Origin: Bacteroidota bacterium | GTDB lineage: Bacteria > Bacteroidota > Bacteroidia > Bacteroidales > JAADJA01 | Direction: 5' to 3' | DNA: 64,000 bases | Assembly: GCA_020444515.1 (NCBI GenBank) | Contig: JAHLKX010000005.1 | Location: forward strand, 62,001-126,000 | Shown here: positions 9,669 through 18,044 of the stretch, piece after piece | Position numbering within the stretch: position 1 is the first letter of the stretch | Layout: every line of letters begins with the position of its first letter | Translations under genes and position numbers: made by a program | The notes under the pieces: generated by a model | Database searches by the model: none | Seen by the model: the letters and a program-made list of their open reading frames with translations, nothing else | What the model was told of the DNA's origin: nothing

Positions 9669-11376
9669 AATTCAGGATGTTTTGTTGAATGGCTTCTGTT
9701 TCAGGATCTGGAAGTATGGGCCAATCTGGTTTATAGGAAAACTGATTTTGCGTTTCTACTTTTCTGACGAGCATCGCCGGTGCTATGGTTGAAACGGGAA
9801 CTGAACCAGATTCTGCACCACACATCCCTGAAAATACTTCACGGACATCACCTGCAGCAAGTATTTCTGAAAACATGATCAAGGGTGTGCCGATCAGGTT
9901 AACTCCTTTGACAAGTTCATCCGCCCGGCCATCAACATAAATTCGATATACCTCAATGGGTAGAATATTAAAATAATCGGGCTGGTAATTCATGGTATTC
10001 GTAAATCCACCTGAAACGGTTTTAAAATAATAACCATATTCTTTCTTTTGCTTTTTGCATTCCTTCAGTAATTTCTTTTTTAACTGAGTAAAACTTTCCG
10101 GATCATTCGATTCAACAAATAAGTTGGATTGACGGGCTACCGGATCCATGGCCAGGTTAGCACGACCGTGACCATTGGAATGATCAAATCCTTCAATGGG
10201 TTTACGTGACATCAGGAAATTTTTTAATTTTCCTTCTTCAATATTCATAACTTTTTGAGCCTGAATACCCTGATCGTCATATTTGTAAAAACCGATCAGG
10301 TCCTTGCCCTCCCAGGTTGATTGTGTAGGATCGGAATATACAGAAATGGATTTATTGATCACTTCGCGATCAATTTTATCTTTGAAAGTTTTGCTATTGA
10401 AAGAGTTTTCCATACGATGCCCTTCGATTCGATGGCCCAGTATTTCATGAAAAAAAACCCCTGCAGCCTCTGCTGAAAGGATAGCTGGACCGGTATATGG
10501 CTCTGCTTTGGGAGCTTTGCAAAGATCAAGTACTTTATCACGGATATTTACCATATCGGCCATTATAATTGAGTCGGGTGGTAATCCTTCAGGTGTAAAG
10601 GCATAATATGCTTGAGAATAGGGCATGAATTCATCCTCCTCAGTTCTACCCAGAACCATCAGGGTCAATAAGCATAATTGCTTGTTTTGGGTGATCTCAC
10701 TCTTTTCAGTATTGATAAAGTAAACACGATCGATGGAATAGCCAAGACTGGCTGTTGCTATGGTAATTTCAGGAATCCCCTTAAATATTTCCGTATATTT
10801 ATTCAGCTTTTCTTTCCATTGATCCATATTGATATCAAAAGTGGAAGTAGGTAAAGGTGCTTCATCATAAACCGTTTGCACTTCTTGTGAAAAGTCATTG
10901 ATGTTGTTCATCTCCGCACTGTCAAGTTTATCCAGTTTATTTTGGTAAGTTTCCAAAACATCTTTGTATAAATCGTTGGTAGTTTCCCAGATGGTATACT
11001 TGACCAGGTCAGGATTGAGTTCTCTGGGCAACAGTGTAAAATTTGAAAAGCCCGAATAAAAATCCGAAAATTCATTATCGAAACTATGGGTATTGTCAAA
11101 TTTGTAAGACCCAATCCGGATGGTTGGGGAAAATGATTTTGATTTATCAATAGTATAATTCAAGGTGCTTCCCATGGATGAGGATGCTCCCGCATGAAAG
11201 CTTTCAACAGCCTTAAATTCCATATAATAAGGTGGATATTCCTGGGTTTGGAGTTCGTTGAATTCTCTCCATAATTCTTCCTTTAATATACCCATCAAAG
11301 TGTCGTTTTGTGCAATCACAGGGAAGGATAATAAGAAGAAGGCTGCGAAAATAAAGTCCCGAAAAAGTAATTTCAT
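9655..11376 (-). CDS. TldD-like zinc metalloprotease subunit, exported
   Basis: This is the catalytic subunit of a TldD/TldE-type pair. A signal peptide (residues 1-22, ending PVIAQ) precedes the two-lobed TldD fold. The zinc helix HEILGH is at H310-E311...H315, within FFHEILGHRIEGHR, and the conserved cysteine ligand region GMCGAESG (C519) is present. Length (573 residues) is about 90 over E. coli TldD, mostly from the N-terminal secretion and lobe extension. It is the first gene of a two-gene operon with the overlapping PmbA-like gene. The peptide substrate is unknown. Confidence 0.9.
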   Translation of the reverse strand: MKLLFRDFIFAAFFLLSFPVIAQNDTLMGILKEELWREFNELQTQEYPPYYMEFKAVESFHAGASSSMGSTLNYTIDKSKSFSPTIRIGSYKFDNTHSFDNEFSDFYSGFSNFTLLPRELNPDLVKYTIWETTNDLYKDVLETYQNKLDKLDSAEMNNINDFSQEVQTVYDEAPLPTSTFDINMDQWKEKLNKYTEIFKGIPEITIATASLGYSIDRVYFINTEKSEITQNKQLCLLTLMVLGRTEEDEFMPYSQAYYAFTPEGLPPDSIIMADMVNIRDKVLDLCKAPKAEPYTGPAILSAEAAGVFFHEILGHRIEGHRMENSFNSKTFKDKIDREVINKSISVYSDPTQSTWEGKDLIGFYKYDDQGIQAQKVMNIEEGKLKNFLMSRKPIEGFDHSNGHGRANLAMDPVARQSNLFVESNDPESFTQLKKKLLKECKKQKKEYGYYFKTVSGGFTNTMNYQPDYFNILPIEVYRIYVDGRADELVKGVNLIGTPLIMFSEILAAGDVREVFSGMCGAESGSVPVSTIAPAMLVRKVETQNQFSYKPDWPILPDPETEAIQQNILNYEQK

Positions 11377-11548
11377 ATTCTTCTTTTCTCAATGAATGTA
11401 AGTTTGTTTGCCTTAACCTCTAACGAAGAAGTATCAAGATTTATGTTGAGTAAGCAAAAATATTAAAATGCCCGTATTTTCCAAGCATTTATATTCTTTG
11501 CAGTAAATATAAATAAGTTAATTTTGGTTTTGAATATTGAAAATAATC

Positions 11549-12388
11549 ATGCAATCCCATCATACAAATATTACCAAACGTTCCGGCGATGTAGTTCCGT
11601 TCGATGTCAATAAGTTAATTCGTTCACTCGAACGTTCAGGTGCAGGTGAGCAAGATATTCAGCGTGTTGTAGAAGAAGTTCAACGGAGTTTGGTTGACGG
11701 CATGTCGACCCATAAGGTTTATCAGCTTGCTTATTCAATACTCCGGAAAAAATCCAATAGAATTGCCGGTAAATACCGGCTGAAAAAAGCCATCTTTGAC
11801 CTCGGCCCCACCGGATATCCCTTCGAACGGTTTGTAGGCGCTTTGCTTGAACATCAGGGATACAGGGTAGAAGTGGGCAAAATTGTTCAGGGTCGTTGTG
11901 TTCAGCATGAGGTTGATGTTATTGCGGAAAAGGATGATCGCAAGTTTATGATCGAATGTAAATTTCATAGTGATCCGGGCCGTAAAAGCGATGTGAAAGT
12001 TTCCCTTTATATACATTCCCGTTTTCTCGACATTGAAGAACAATGGAAAAAGCAACCTTCAGGGAATGCCGGGTTTCATCAGGGCTGGATTGTAACCAAT
12101 ACCCGTTTTACGGATGATGCATTGCAATACGGCAAGTGTGCTGGCCTCAATATGATTTCATGGGATTACCCTTCTGCGGGAAGCCTCAAACAGCGCATTG
12201 ATCAATCTGGTTTGCACCCCATCACTGCCCTGCAATCCCTTACCAAACGAGAGAAACAGGATTTTCTTGAAAAGGATCTGGTTTTGTGCAGGAATTTAAA
12301 TAAACAAGCGCTGGAGAGTATTGGTATTAAATTGAATCGTATGCCACAAATTCTTCGGGAAATCAGTGAACTTATAAATCCTGATTAG
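11549..12388 (+). CDS. ATP-cone / Mrr-like PD-(D/E)xK endonuclease fusion
   Basis: I use the ATG at 11549; a TTG 12 bases upstream is in frame. Residues 5-85 form an ATP-cone, the nucleotide-binding regulatory domain of ribonucleotide reductases and NrdR (TKRSGDVVPFDVNKLIRSLERS, R/K-rich helix, then YRLKKAIFDLGPTGYPFE). Residues 90-200 are a restriction-endonuclease-like core: E93, D123 in HEVDVIAE, and E136-C137-K138 in FMIECKFH. The remaining ~75 residues are helical, possibly DNA binding. The sequence suggests a nuclease gated by the dNTP or ATP state. No methyltransferase lies next to it, so it is not an ordinary restriction enzyme. Cellular role unknown. Confidence 0.8.
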   Translation: MQSHHTNITKRSGDVVPFDVNKLIRSLERSGAGEQDIQRVVEEVQRSLVDGMSTHKVYQLAYSILRKKSNRIAGKYRLKKAIFDLGPTGYPFERFVGALLEHQGYRVEVGKIVQGRCVQHEVDVIAEKDDRKFMIECKFHSDPGRKSDVKVSLYIHSRFLDIEEQWKKQPSGNAGFHQGWIVTNTRFTDDALQYGKCAGLNMISWDYPSAGSLKQRIDQSGLHPITALQSLTKREKQDFLEKDLVLCRNLNKQALESIGIKLNRMPQILREISELINPD

Positions 12389-12468
12389 ATTGAAAGAGGT
12401 TTAAGAGATTTTAAACCTGGTTATGATGTTTGATGTACAAATGGAATTATTTTTTTCTCAAAGTTCAA

Positions 12469-12504
12469 TTTGTATCCATCGGATGATAAAGAATCCTATT
12501 TTTG
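12469..12504 (+). promoter_or_regulatory. Candidate Bacteroidota promoter for the M3 peptidase
   Basis: TTTG at 12469-12472 and TATTTTTG at 12497-12504 resemble the -33/-7 boxes. The spacing of 24 is longer than the usual ~19-21. The -7 box is 23 bases before the ATG. Confidence 0.4.
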
Positions 12505-12527
12505 ACGAATAAAGCAAAAACAAAAAG

Positions 12528-14642
12528 ATGAAATTATCACTTATTTTAATGTTGCTGGTTATGGCATACATGCCAGTGAATAATGATCTAGACAATATGG
12601 ATAAACAAGAAAATCCTTTTTTCAAACCATACGGAACACCATTTGAAGTTCCTGATTTCAGCAATATCGAAAACAAACATTTCATGCCTGCTTTTGAAAT
12701 TGGAATGCAGGAGCAGGAAAGGGAAGTGGCCCTGATCACGTCAAGGGATGAAATCCCGGATTTTGAAAATGTAATAGTGGCACTTGATCATAGTGGTCGA
12801 CTATTGGATCGTGTTAGCAGCGTTTTCTTTAATCTGTCGTCAGCCAATACCAATGACGCTATCAAGGCCATTGCCAAAGAAGTGGCTCCCAGGCTGGCTG
12901 CCCACAGGGATAATATTTCACTAAATGATGAATTGTTCAGGAAAGTAAAAAAGGTTTATGAAAAGCGGGATGAATTCAACCTGGCAGTTGAAGATTCTAT
13001 GCTATTGGAAAAAACATACAAAAATTTCATCAGGGGAGGCGCAAATTTAGATGGTGAAAAGAAGGACCGGTTCAGGGAAATTAATAAAGAACTTTCGGTT
13101 TTGACAGTTCAATTCGGTGAAAACCTGCTCAATGAAACCAATGACTTTAAATTGGTTATTGAAAATCAAGATGATCTTGCCGGATTACCGGATTTTGTTA
13201 TTGCAATGGGGGCAGATGAAGCCAGGGCCAATGACATGGAGAATGCCTGGGTATATACCTTGCAGAAACCAAGTCTCATCCCTTTTTTACAGTATGCTGA
13301 TAACCGATCACTGCGGGAAAAAATCTTTAAAGGTTATATCAATCGCGGCGACAATGACAATGAACAGGACAATAAAGAAATTGCAGCAAAAATTGCAGCA
13401 TTGCGCGTTGAAAGGGCTCATTTACTGGGGTTTGATTCTCATGCAGCCTATGTGCTTGATAACAACATGGCCAAAACCCCGGAGAATGTTTATAATCTTA
13501 TGGACAAGGTATGGAAAGCTGCTTTGCCGGTTGCAAAAGAAGAAGCTGCAAATTTGCAGAAAATGGTGGATGAAGAAGATGGAGGTTTTGACCTCCAACC
13601 CTGGGATTGGTGGTACTATGCCGAGAAACTTCGAAAAGAGAAATATAACCTGGATGATGAACAGTTGAAGCCCTATTTTGAGTTGGACAATGTAAAAAAT
13701 GGAATGTTTGAAGTTGCAGGCAAACTTTATGGTTTAACTTTCAAGGTACGAACTGATCTTCCAAAACCCCATCCGGATGCCATAGCCTATGAGGTATTTG
13801 ATACGGATGGTTCACATCAGGCCATTCTCTTCATGGATTTCTTTCCACGGGAAAGCAAGCGGGCCGGTGCCTGGATGAGCAGTTACCGCAAACAATATAG
13901 GGAAGAAGGAGAAAATATTTCCCCCATCATAACCATGGTAATGAATTTTACCAAACCCACAGCCGATACACCCTCTCTGCTAACATTTGATGAAGTAAGT
14001 ACGATGTTCCATGAATTCGGCCATGCATTGCACGGGATGCTTTCCAACTGCACGTATGAAATGCTCTCAGGTACTGCTGTCTCGAGGGATTTTGTAGAAC
14101 TCCCTTCACAGATCATGGAAAACTGGGCTGCAGAGCCCATTGTGCTAAAATCTTATGCCAAACATTATCAAACAGGTCAACCCATACCGGATGAATTAAT
14201 AGACAAAATGAAAGCCAGCAAGCATTTTAATCAGGGCTTTGCCACCGTTGAGTTTACCGCTGCAGCTTATCTTGACATGGCATGGCATACCCTTGAAAAG
14301 CCGGTTATTGAAAATGCCCGTTTATTTGAAAATGAAGCGATGGATCGCATTGGCCTGATACCTGAAATCGTTGTTCGATACAGAACAACCTATTTCGCCC
14401 ATATTTTTTCAGGAGGTTATTCATCGGGATATTATAGTTATCAGTGGGCTGAAGTATTGGATGCCGATGCTTTTCAGGCATTTAAAGAGACCAGCCTTTT
14501 TGATCAAAAAACAGCGAAAGCCTTTCGCACCCATATACTTGAAAAAGGTGGGACCGAAGATCCTATGAAACTGTATATTCAATTTCGTGGAAAAGAGCCC
14601 GATCCGGATGCCATGCTTAAAAGAAAAGGGTTGAAAATCTAA
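12528..14642 (+). CDS. dcp: M3 family peptidyl-dipeptidase (Dcp-like), exported
   Basis: This 704-residue oligopeptidase has the M3 zinc site H495-E496-xx-H499 (MFHEFGHALHG), followed by the family segments VELPSQIMENWA and, near the C-terminus, FAHIFSGGYSSGYYSYQWAEVLDAD, whose Y/G-rich loop binds substrate. The N-terminus MKLSLILMLLVMAYMPV looks like a signal peptide, placing the enzyme in the periplasm, where Dcp-type enzymes remove C-terminal dipeptides. Length matches the Dcp subfamily (~680-710). It is a single-gene unit, converging with the DUF2490 gene after 31 bp. Dcp versus oligopeptidase A cannot be settled by eye; the wording QWAEVLDADAF favours Dcp. Confidence 0.9.
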   Translation: MKLSLILMLLVMAYMPVNNDLDNMDKQENPFFKPYGTPFEVPDFSNIENKHFMPAFEIGMQEQEREVALITSRDEIPDFENVIVALDHSGRLLDRVSSVFFNLSSANTNDAIKAIAKEVAPRLAAHRDNISLNDELFRKVKKVYEKRDEFNLAVEDSMLLEKTYKNFIRGGANLDGEKKDRFREINKELSVLTVQFGENLLNETNDFKLVIENQDDLAGLPDFVIAMGADEARANDMENAWVYTLQKPSLIPFLQYADNRSLREKIFKGYINRGDNDNEQDNKEIAAKIAALRVERAHLLGFDSHAAYVLDNNMAKTPENVYNLMDKVWKAALPVAKEEAANLQKMVDEEDGGFDLQPWDWWYYAEKLRKEKYNLDDEQLKPYFELDNVKNGMFEVAGKLYGLTFKVRTDLPKPHPDAIAYEVFDTDGSHQAILFMDFFPRESKRAGAWMSSYRKQYREEGENISPIITMVMNFTKPTADTPSLLTFDEVSTMFHEFGHALHGMLSNCTYEMLSGTAVSRDFVELPSQIMENWAAEPIVLKSYAKHYQTGQPIPDELIDKMKASKHFNQGFATVEFTAAAYLDMAWHTLEKPVIENARLFENEAMDRIGLIPEIVVRYRTTYFAHIFSGGYSSGYYSYQWAEVLDADAFQAFKETSLFDQKTAKAFRTHILEKGGTEDPMKLYIQFRGKEPDPDAMLKRKGLKI

Positions 14643-14673
14643 CGTTTCAACCCCACTTCTTTACATTTAGGTA

Positions 14674-15366
14674 TTACCAGAGTTTGTGATGAAGGCTTAA
14701 TTGTAATTGGCCTTTCTGCCAGTTATTTGTAATTTGCTTCATCCATCCTGCTTGTACCCTGAGCTTGTCATTGATACCGTATCCCAAACCAAAATAAGTC
14801 CGGTTACGGTCAAATATCGCAACTTCAATATCATCTTTGATCTTTCGCTCACCATTGATAAAAAGCTCATTATAAAGCGCCAAATAAATGGCATTTTTGC
14901 TTAAGGTTTTTTGATTCAATAGTACATTCACGAATAAGGCATAGCGATAGCGTGTTCTAAAATCCTGATCTTCAACAAATCGTTGCTCATAGCGATACCT
15001 GTGTGTCAGTAAAAAACGTTCCCCAACTTTTTGGGGCAATAACATTTCTTGATAAATTCGGCTTTCAACAGATGTTTCATCACTATCGCCCATTATTCCC
15101 GTTGTAATATTCGCATAACCCAGGGTGAAACGGACATTCGTGTTTTTTGGAGTATAGGTCATCCCACCTCTAAGCAGCAATTGTTCGAGGTCGCCTCCCA
15201 AATTCCAGTTACGATATTGAATATCTCCCTGGAAGCCAAAACGACTCTCTTTAAATTGGGCATTGAAAAAATACATGTACCATGCGCCGGTCTTACTTTC
15301 ATCCAATTGTGCTATGCTGTTAAAGTATATAAAAACACCTGCTAAAATTAAAACCAGTTTTTTCAT
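14674..15366 (-). CDS. DUF2490 outer-membrane barrel-like protein
   Basis: This 230-residue protein has a signal peptide (MKKLVLILAGVFIYFNSIAQ) and then amphipathic beta strands with alternating aromatic residues, ending in aromatic W (LSLHHKLW), as expected of an outer-membrane barrel. The pattern GAWYMYFF...GFQGDIQYRNWN...LLLRGGMTY...RYRYEQRF is that of DUF2490. Function unknown. Its start lies next to the 139 bp inverted-repeat element. Confidence 0.82.
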   Translation of the reverse strand: MKKLVLILAGVFIYFNSIAQLDESKTGAWYMYFFNAQFKESRFGFQGDIQYRNWNLGGDLEQLLLRGGMTYTPKNTNVRFTLGYANITTGIMGDSDETSVESRIYQEMLLPQKVGERFLLTHRYRYEQRFVEDQDFRTRYRYALFVNVLLNQKTLSKNAIYLALYNELFINGERKIKDDIEVAIFDRNRTYFGLGYGINDKLRVQAGWMKQITNNWQKGQLQLSLHHKLW

Positions 15367-15392
15367 TGTTGTAATATTTTATGGTGAATAAA

Positions 15393-15531
15393 ATCTGGAG
15401 GTCGCCCAAAATGCTTTGATCGGATTAGAGGAAGGTTAAAAGTTAATTACCCTTTTTCAAAAAATTTACTTTTATTACTATAAGTTGCCTTCCCGGTTTT
15501 CCCTACACAAGCTTTTGGACGACCTCCAGAT
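15393..15531. repeat. 139 bp element bounded by 19 bp near-perfect inverted repeats
   Basis: The arm at 15393-15411 (ATCTGGAGGTCGCCCAAAA) matches the reverse complement of 15513-15531 at 18 of 19 positions, with about 101 bases between. Complementarity continues inward with one gap (TGCTTT against GCTTG). It fills most of the gap between the carbonic anhydrase gene and the DUF2490 gene. I see no target-site duplication. It could be a MITE-like element or a transcript-level stem. Confidence 0.7.
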
Positions 15532-15576
15532 ATGAAATTCTCTATTTTTGGGAAAATCTAGTAATCAATTAATTTA

Positions 15577-16398
15577 TTAAAAGAAAGTTACTTTCCCTGT
15601 TTCGACATCATACATCGCTCCAACAATAGCAATTTCACCTTTGTCATGCATGTCTCTCAGTACGTCACTATCTGATCTAATTTTCTCAATCGTCAGCTCA
15701 ACATTTTTGTCGGAAACTTTCTGCACAAACTCTGGATTTTTTGAATTGCGATTGTCTTTGATGTCCTTAACTGCATCGATAGCGGGTTCTATATGATCCA
15801 ACATCGATGTTAAATTACCCAATTCAACATAATCTACAGCACCTTTCACAGCACCGCACGATGTATGACCCATTACGACAATTGCTTTTGCGCCAGCCAC
15901 CTTACAGGCAAATTCAAGACTTCCAAGAATGTCAGTATTAACAAAATTTCCTGCTATGCGGGCATTAAAGATATCTCCCACACCCTGATCAAAAACTATT
16001 TCTGTCGGTATCCTTGAATCAATACAACTTACAACAGCAGCGATCGGGTACTGTCCGGTGCTGGTTTGTTCAACCTGCTCCATCAAGTCTCTATTAATCA
16101 TCTCGTCGTTGACAAACCTTTCATTACCTTCCTTCAGCATTTTTACCGCCATTTCAGGAGTTGTTTTGGCTTGTGTTTCTTTGGTTTGTGTTACATATTC
16201 GCCATCACCACCATTGGGTGCCGGAGTTGAAGCGGTAGATTTTTCTCCCGTTGGATCTCCATTGGCAAATAATATTAACGAGCTTAACATCATCAATGCA
16301 AGTAATAATTGCTTTCTGACGTATCTTAAGTTATTAAGGGTTCCGGTAATATGATCGGAACCGATAACACCTGTTGAAATTTTCGTGTTTGTTTTCAT
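15577..16398 (-). CDS. Beta-class carbonic anhydrase, exported
   Basis: It catalyses CO2/bicarbonate interconversion. The beta-CA zinc site is complete: C125 with the D127-x-R129 dyad in SCIDSRIPTE, and H178/C181 in GHTSCGAVKGA. Residues 28-47 (RKQLLLALMMLSSLILFANG) form a signal or anchor helix, followed by a ~30-residue low-complexity Gly/Pro/Thr linker. The enzyme is therefore periplasmic or membrane-tethered, which is less usual than cytosolic beta-CA. It lies 30 bp downstream of a TetR regulator on the same strand and is probably cotranscribed with it. Confidence 0.92.
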   Translation of the reverse strand: MKTNTKISTGVIGSDHITGTLNNLRYVRKQLLLALMMLSSLILFANGDPTGEKSTASTPAPNGGDGEYVTQTKETQAKTTPEMAVKMLKEGNERFVNDEMINRDLMEQVEQTSTGQYPIAAVVSCIDSRIPTEIVFDQGVGDIFNARIAGNFVNTDILGSLEFACKVAGAKAIVVMGHTSCGAVKGAVDYVELGNLTSMLDHIEPAIDAVKDIKDNRNSKNPEFVQKVSDKNVELTIEKIRSDSDVLRDMHDKGEIAIVGAMYDVETGKVTFF

Positions 16399-16428
16399 AG
16401 AATCTAGTTTGTTTAAGTTATTAATTTA

Positions 16429-17121
16429 TTATTGTTCGTTTTCAAAATTTTTAATTGTTTTCTTTACAAGATCAATATAAAATGCCGGGATTTTGTCATC
16501 ATCTTGTTTTTGATCAGTTAGAGCAGGTAGATGTTCAGCAAAAAACCGCTGCTGATGAACGCCTTCGATAACTGTCGAAACCAGCATCCGCGGATAGGGA
16601 TATTGCGGATTGATTTCCAGAATAATGTCGCAAATCCTCTTTACAAGTTGTTTGTAACCCTCAAAAACGCCTTCTGTGTTCTCGCGATCAACATCGGCAG
16701 TCAGATACGTTTTGGAAGACTCTGAAATGATCACATCAGTTAATTTAGGGATATCCATGTAGGGATGCTTAAATTCCATTGTATCCCTTTCGGTAATGAT
16801 TTTAATGGCACGATCCAATCGTTCTTCTGCATTTTTGATGTTCGACAATCCAAATACAAGCTTGTATTCCAGCCATGCCCAATACCAGGAAGTCAGGTAA
16901 AGCAATAGTTTGTGTTTACTTTCAAAATACCGGTATATGGCTGTTTCAGTTGCCCCGATCTCATTTCCAAGTTTCTTGAATGTAAAGTTTTCAATACCCA
17001 AGCTGTCGATTAAATTGATGCTTCCCGACAGGATCTTTTTCCCCAGGTCGCTGGTGTCAGGATCTTTAATGAAAATATTCGGACTGACACTGATCTTTAC
17101 TTTGGGTAATAAATCATTCAT
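16429..17121 (-). CDS. TetR/AcrR family transcriptional regulator
   Basis: The ATG at 17121 is preferred to a TTG 27 bases upstream, giving 230 residues. An N-terminal TetR helix-turn-helix is clear (SINLIDSLGIENFTFKKLG, then EIGATETAIYRYFESKHKLL), followed by an all-helical ligand/dimerisation domain with no family motif I can name. It is the first gene of a two-gene unit with the exported carbonic anhydrase, so it may control CA expression as well as its own. A perfect inverted repeat 34-50 bases before the start is a candidate operator. Confidence 0.88.
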   Translation of the reverse strand: MNDLLPKVKISVSPNIFIKDPDTSDLGKKILSGSINLIDSLGIENFTFKKLGNEIGATETAIYRYFESKHKLLLYLTSWYWAWLEYKLVFGLSNIKNAEERLDRAIKIITERDTMEFKHPYMDIPKLTDVIISESSKTYLTADVDRENTEGVFEGYKQLVKRICDIILEINPQYPYPRMLVSTVIEGVHQQRFFAEHLPALTDQKQDDDKIPAFYIDLVKKTIKNFENEQ

Positions 17122-17154
17122 ATTTTCTGGAATTTGGTTATTAAACAATAAAAC

Positions 17155-17171
17155 TTACAAAAAGTTTGTAA
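17155..17171. promoter_or_regulatory. Candidate TetR operator (perfect 7-3-7 palindrome)
   Basis: TTACAAA-AAG-TTTGTAA lies 34-50 bases upstream of the TetR-family gene start. Its size and position are typical of autoregulatory TetR operators. Protein binding is inferred from position only. Confidence 0.5.
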
Positions 17172-17273
17172 AGCAAACTAAAAAAAGTAAAGCAACTAAA
17201 AGCTCTTATTCGTTAGAATGGGAATTCCCAATATACAAGTTGAAGGATTGATTTTGTAATGGGTTATTTGAGA

Positions 17274-18044
17274 TTATTTCTCGGGAATAAAAAGCTGCAC
17301 CCCATCATGTTCGATTCTTCGAATATTTTGTGAGAAAATAATATCTGTTATTTGCATGTTCAGAACATTCGACCTGTCTGCTTCTTCTGCTCTTTTATGA
17401 TCAAGAAGAATGAAATAATCACCATAAAATAATGCCAGGTTCGGATCATGAAGCACTGCCACAATGCTTATTCCCAGTGAAACCAAATATTTTAGCAAAC
17501 GAAGCAGGTCGATTTGGTTATTGTAATCGAGGTGACTAATTGGCTCATCAAGAAGAAGCATTTTAGGTTGTTGTGCCAGTGCGCGGGCGATCATCACCAG
17601 TTGTTGTTCACCTCCTGAAAGTTCGGAATATTTTCGATTTCTCAAATGCCGGATTCCCAGCATCTCGATAGCTTCATCTCTTTTGATTCGATCTTCTTTG
17701 GATGGAACCATTTTGATATGAGCTGCACGGCCTGTCAGTACCACTTCATCCACAGAAAACGGAAAGACGGCTTTGTGCTTTTGAGGCAGAAAACCAAGTA
17801 GGCCGGAACGCTGCCTGCGAGTATATGTCCTCAAATTTTTACCCTTAGTTAGAATTGAACCTTGATGAACAGGGAGCAATCCAGCCATCAGCCGCAAAAG
17901 GGTTGATTTTCCGGATCCATTTCTTCCCAGTATCACAGTAAATTGATTTTCCGGTATGCAGATTGACAAATCCTCTAAAACGGTTTTGCCATCATAAGCA
18001 AAGGAAAGATCTTTGATTTCTATGATCGGTTTTACTGCTGCCAT
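17274..18044 (-). CDS. ABC importer ATPase, FecE/BtuD type
   Basis: This 256-residue nucleotide-binding subunit energises uptake through the FecCD permease encoded just upstream. The Walker A motif GRNGSGKST is at 40-48, the ABC signature LSGGEQQ at 142-148, Walker B LLLDEP at 163-168, and the switch histidine in AVLHDPNLA. The closest functional class is iron-siderophore, haem or cobalamin import. The start overlaps the permease gene by 13 bp. It is the last gene of the operon that begins with the TonB receptor. Confidence 0.92.
   Translation of the reverse strand: MAAVKPIIEIKDLSFAYDGKTVLEDLSICIPENQFTVILGRNGSGKSTLLRLMAGLLPVHQGSILTKGKNLRTYTRRQRSGLLGFLPQKHKAVFPFSVDEVVLTGRAAHIKMVPSKEDRIKRDEAIEMLGIRHLRNRKYSELSGGEQQLVMIARALAQQPKMLLLDEPISHLDYNNQIDLLRLLKYLVSLGISIVAVLHDPNLALFYGDYFILLDHKRAEEADRSNVLNMQITDIIFSQNIRRIEHDGVQLFIPEK

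Noticed and set aside
12397..12418. AGGTTTAA/TTAAACCT hairpin after the ATP-cone nuclease as a terminator
   Set aside because: The stem is 8 bp and AT-rich and no T-run follows; evidence is too weak for a terminator call.
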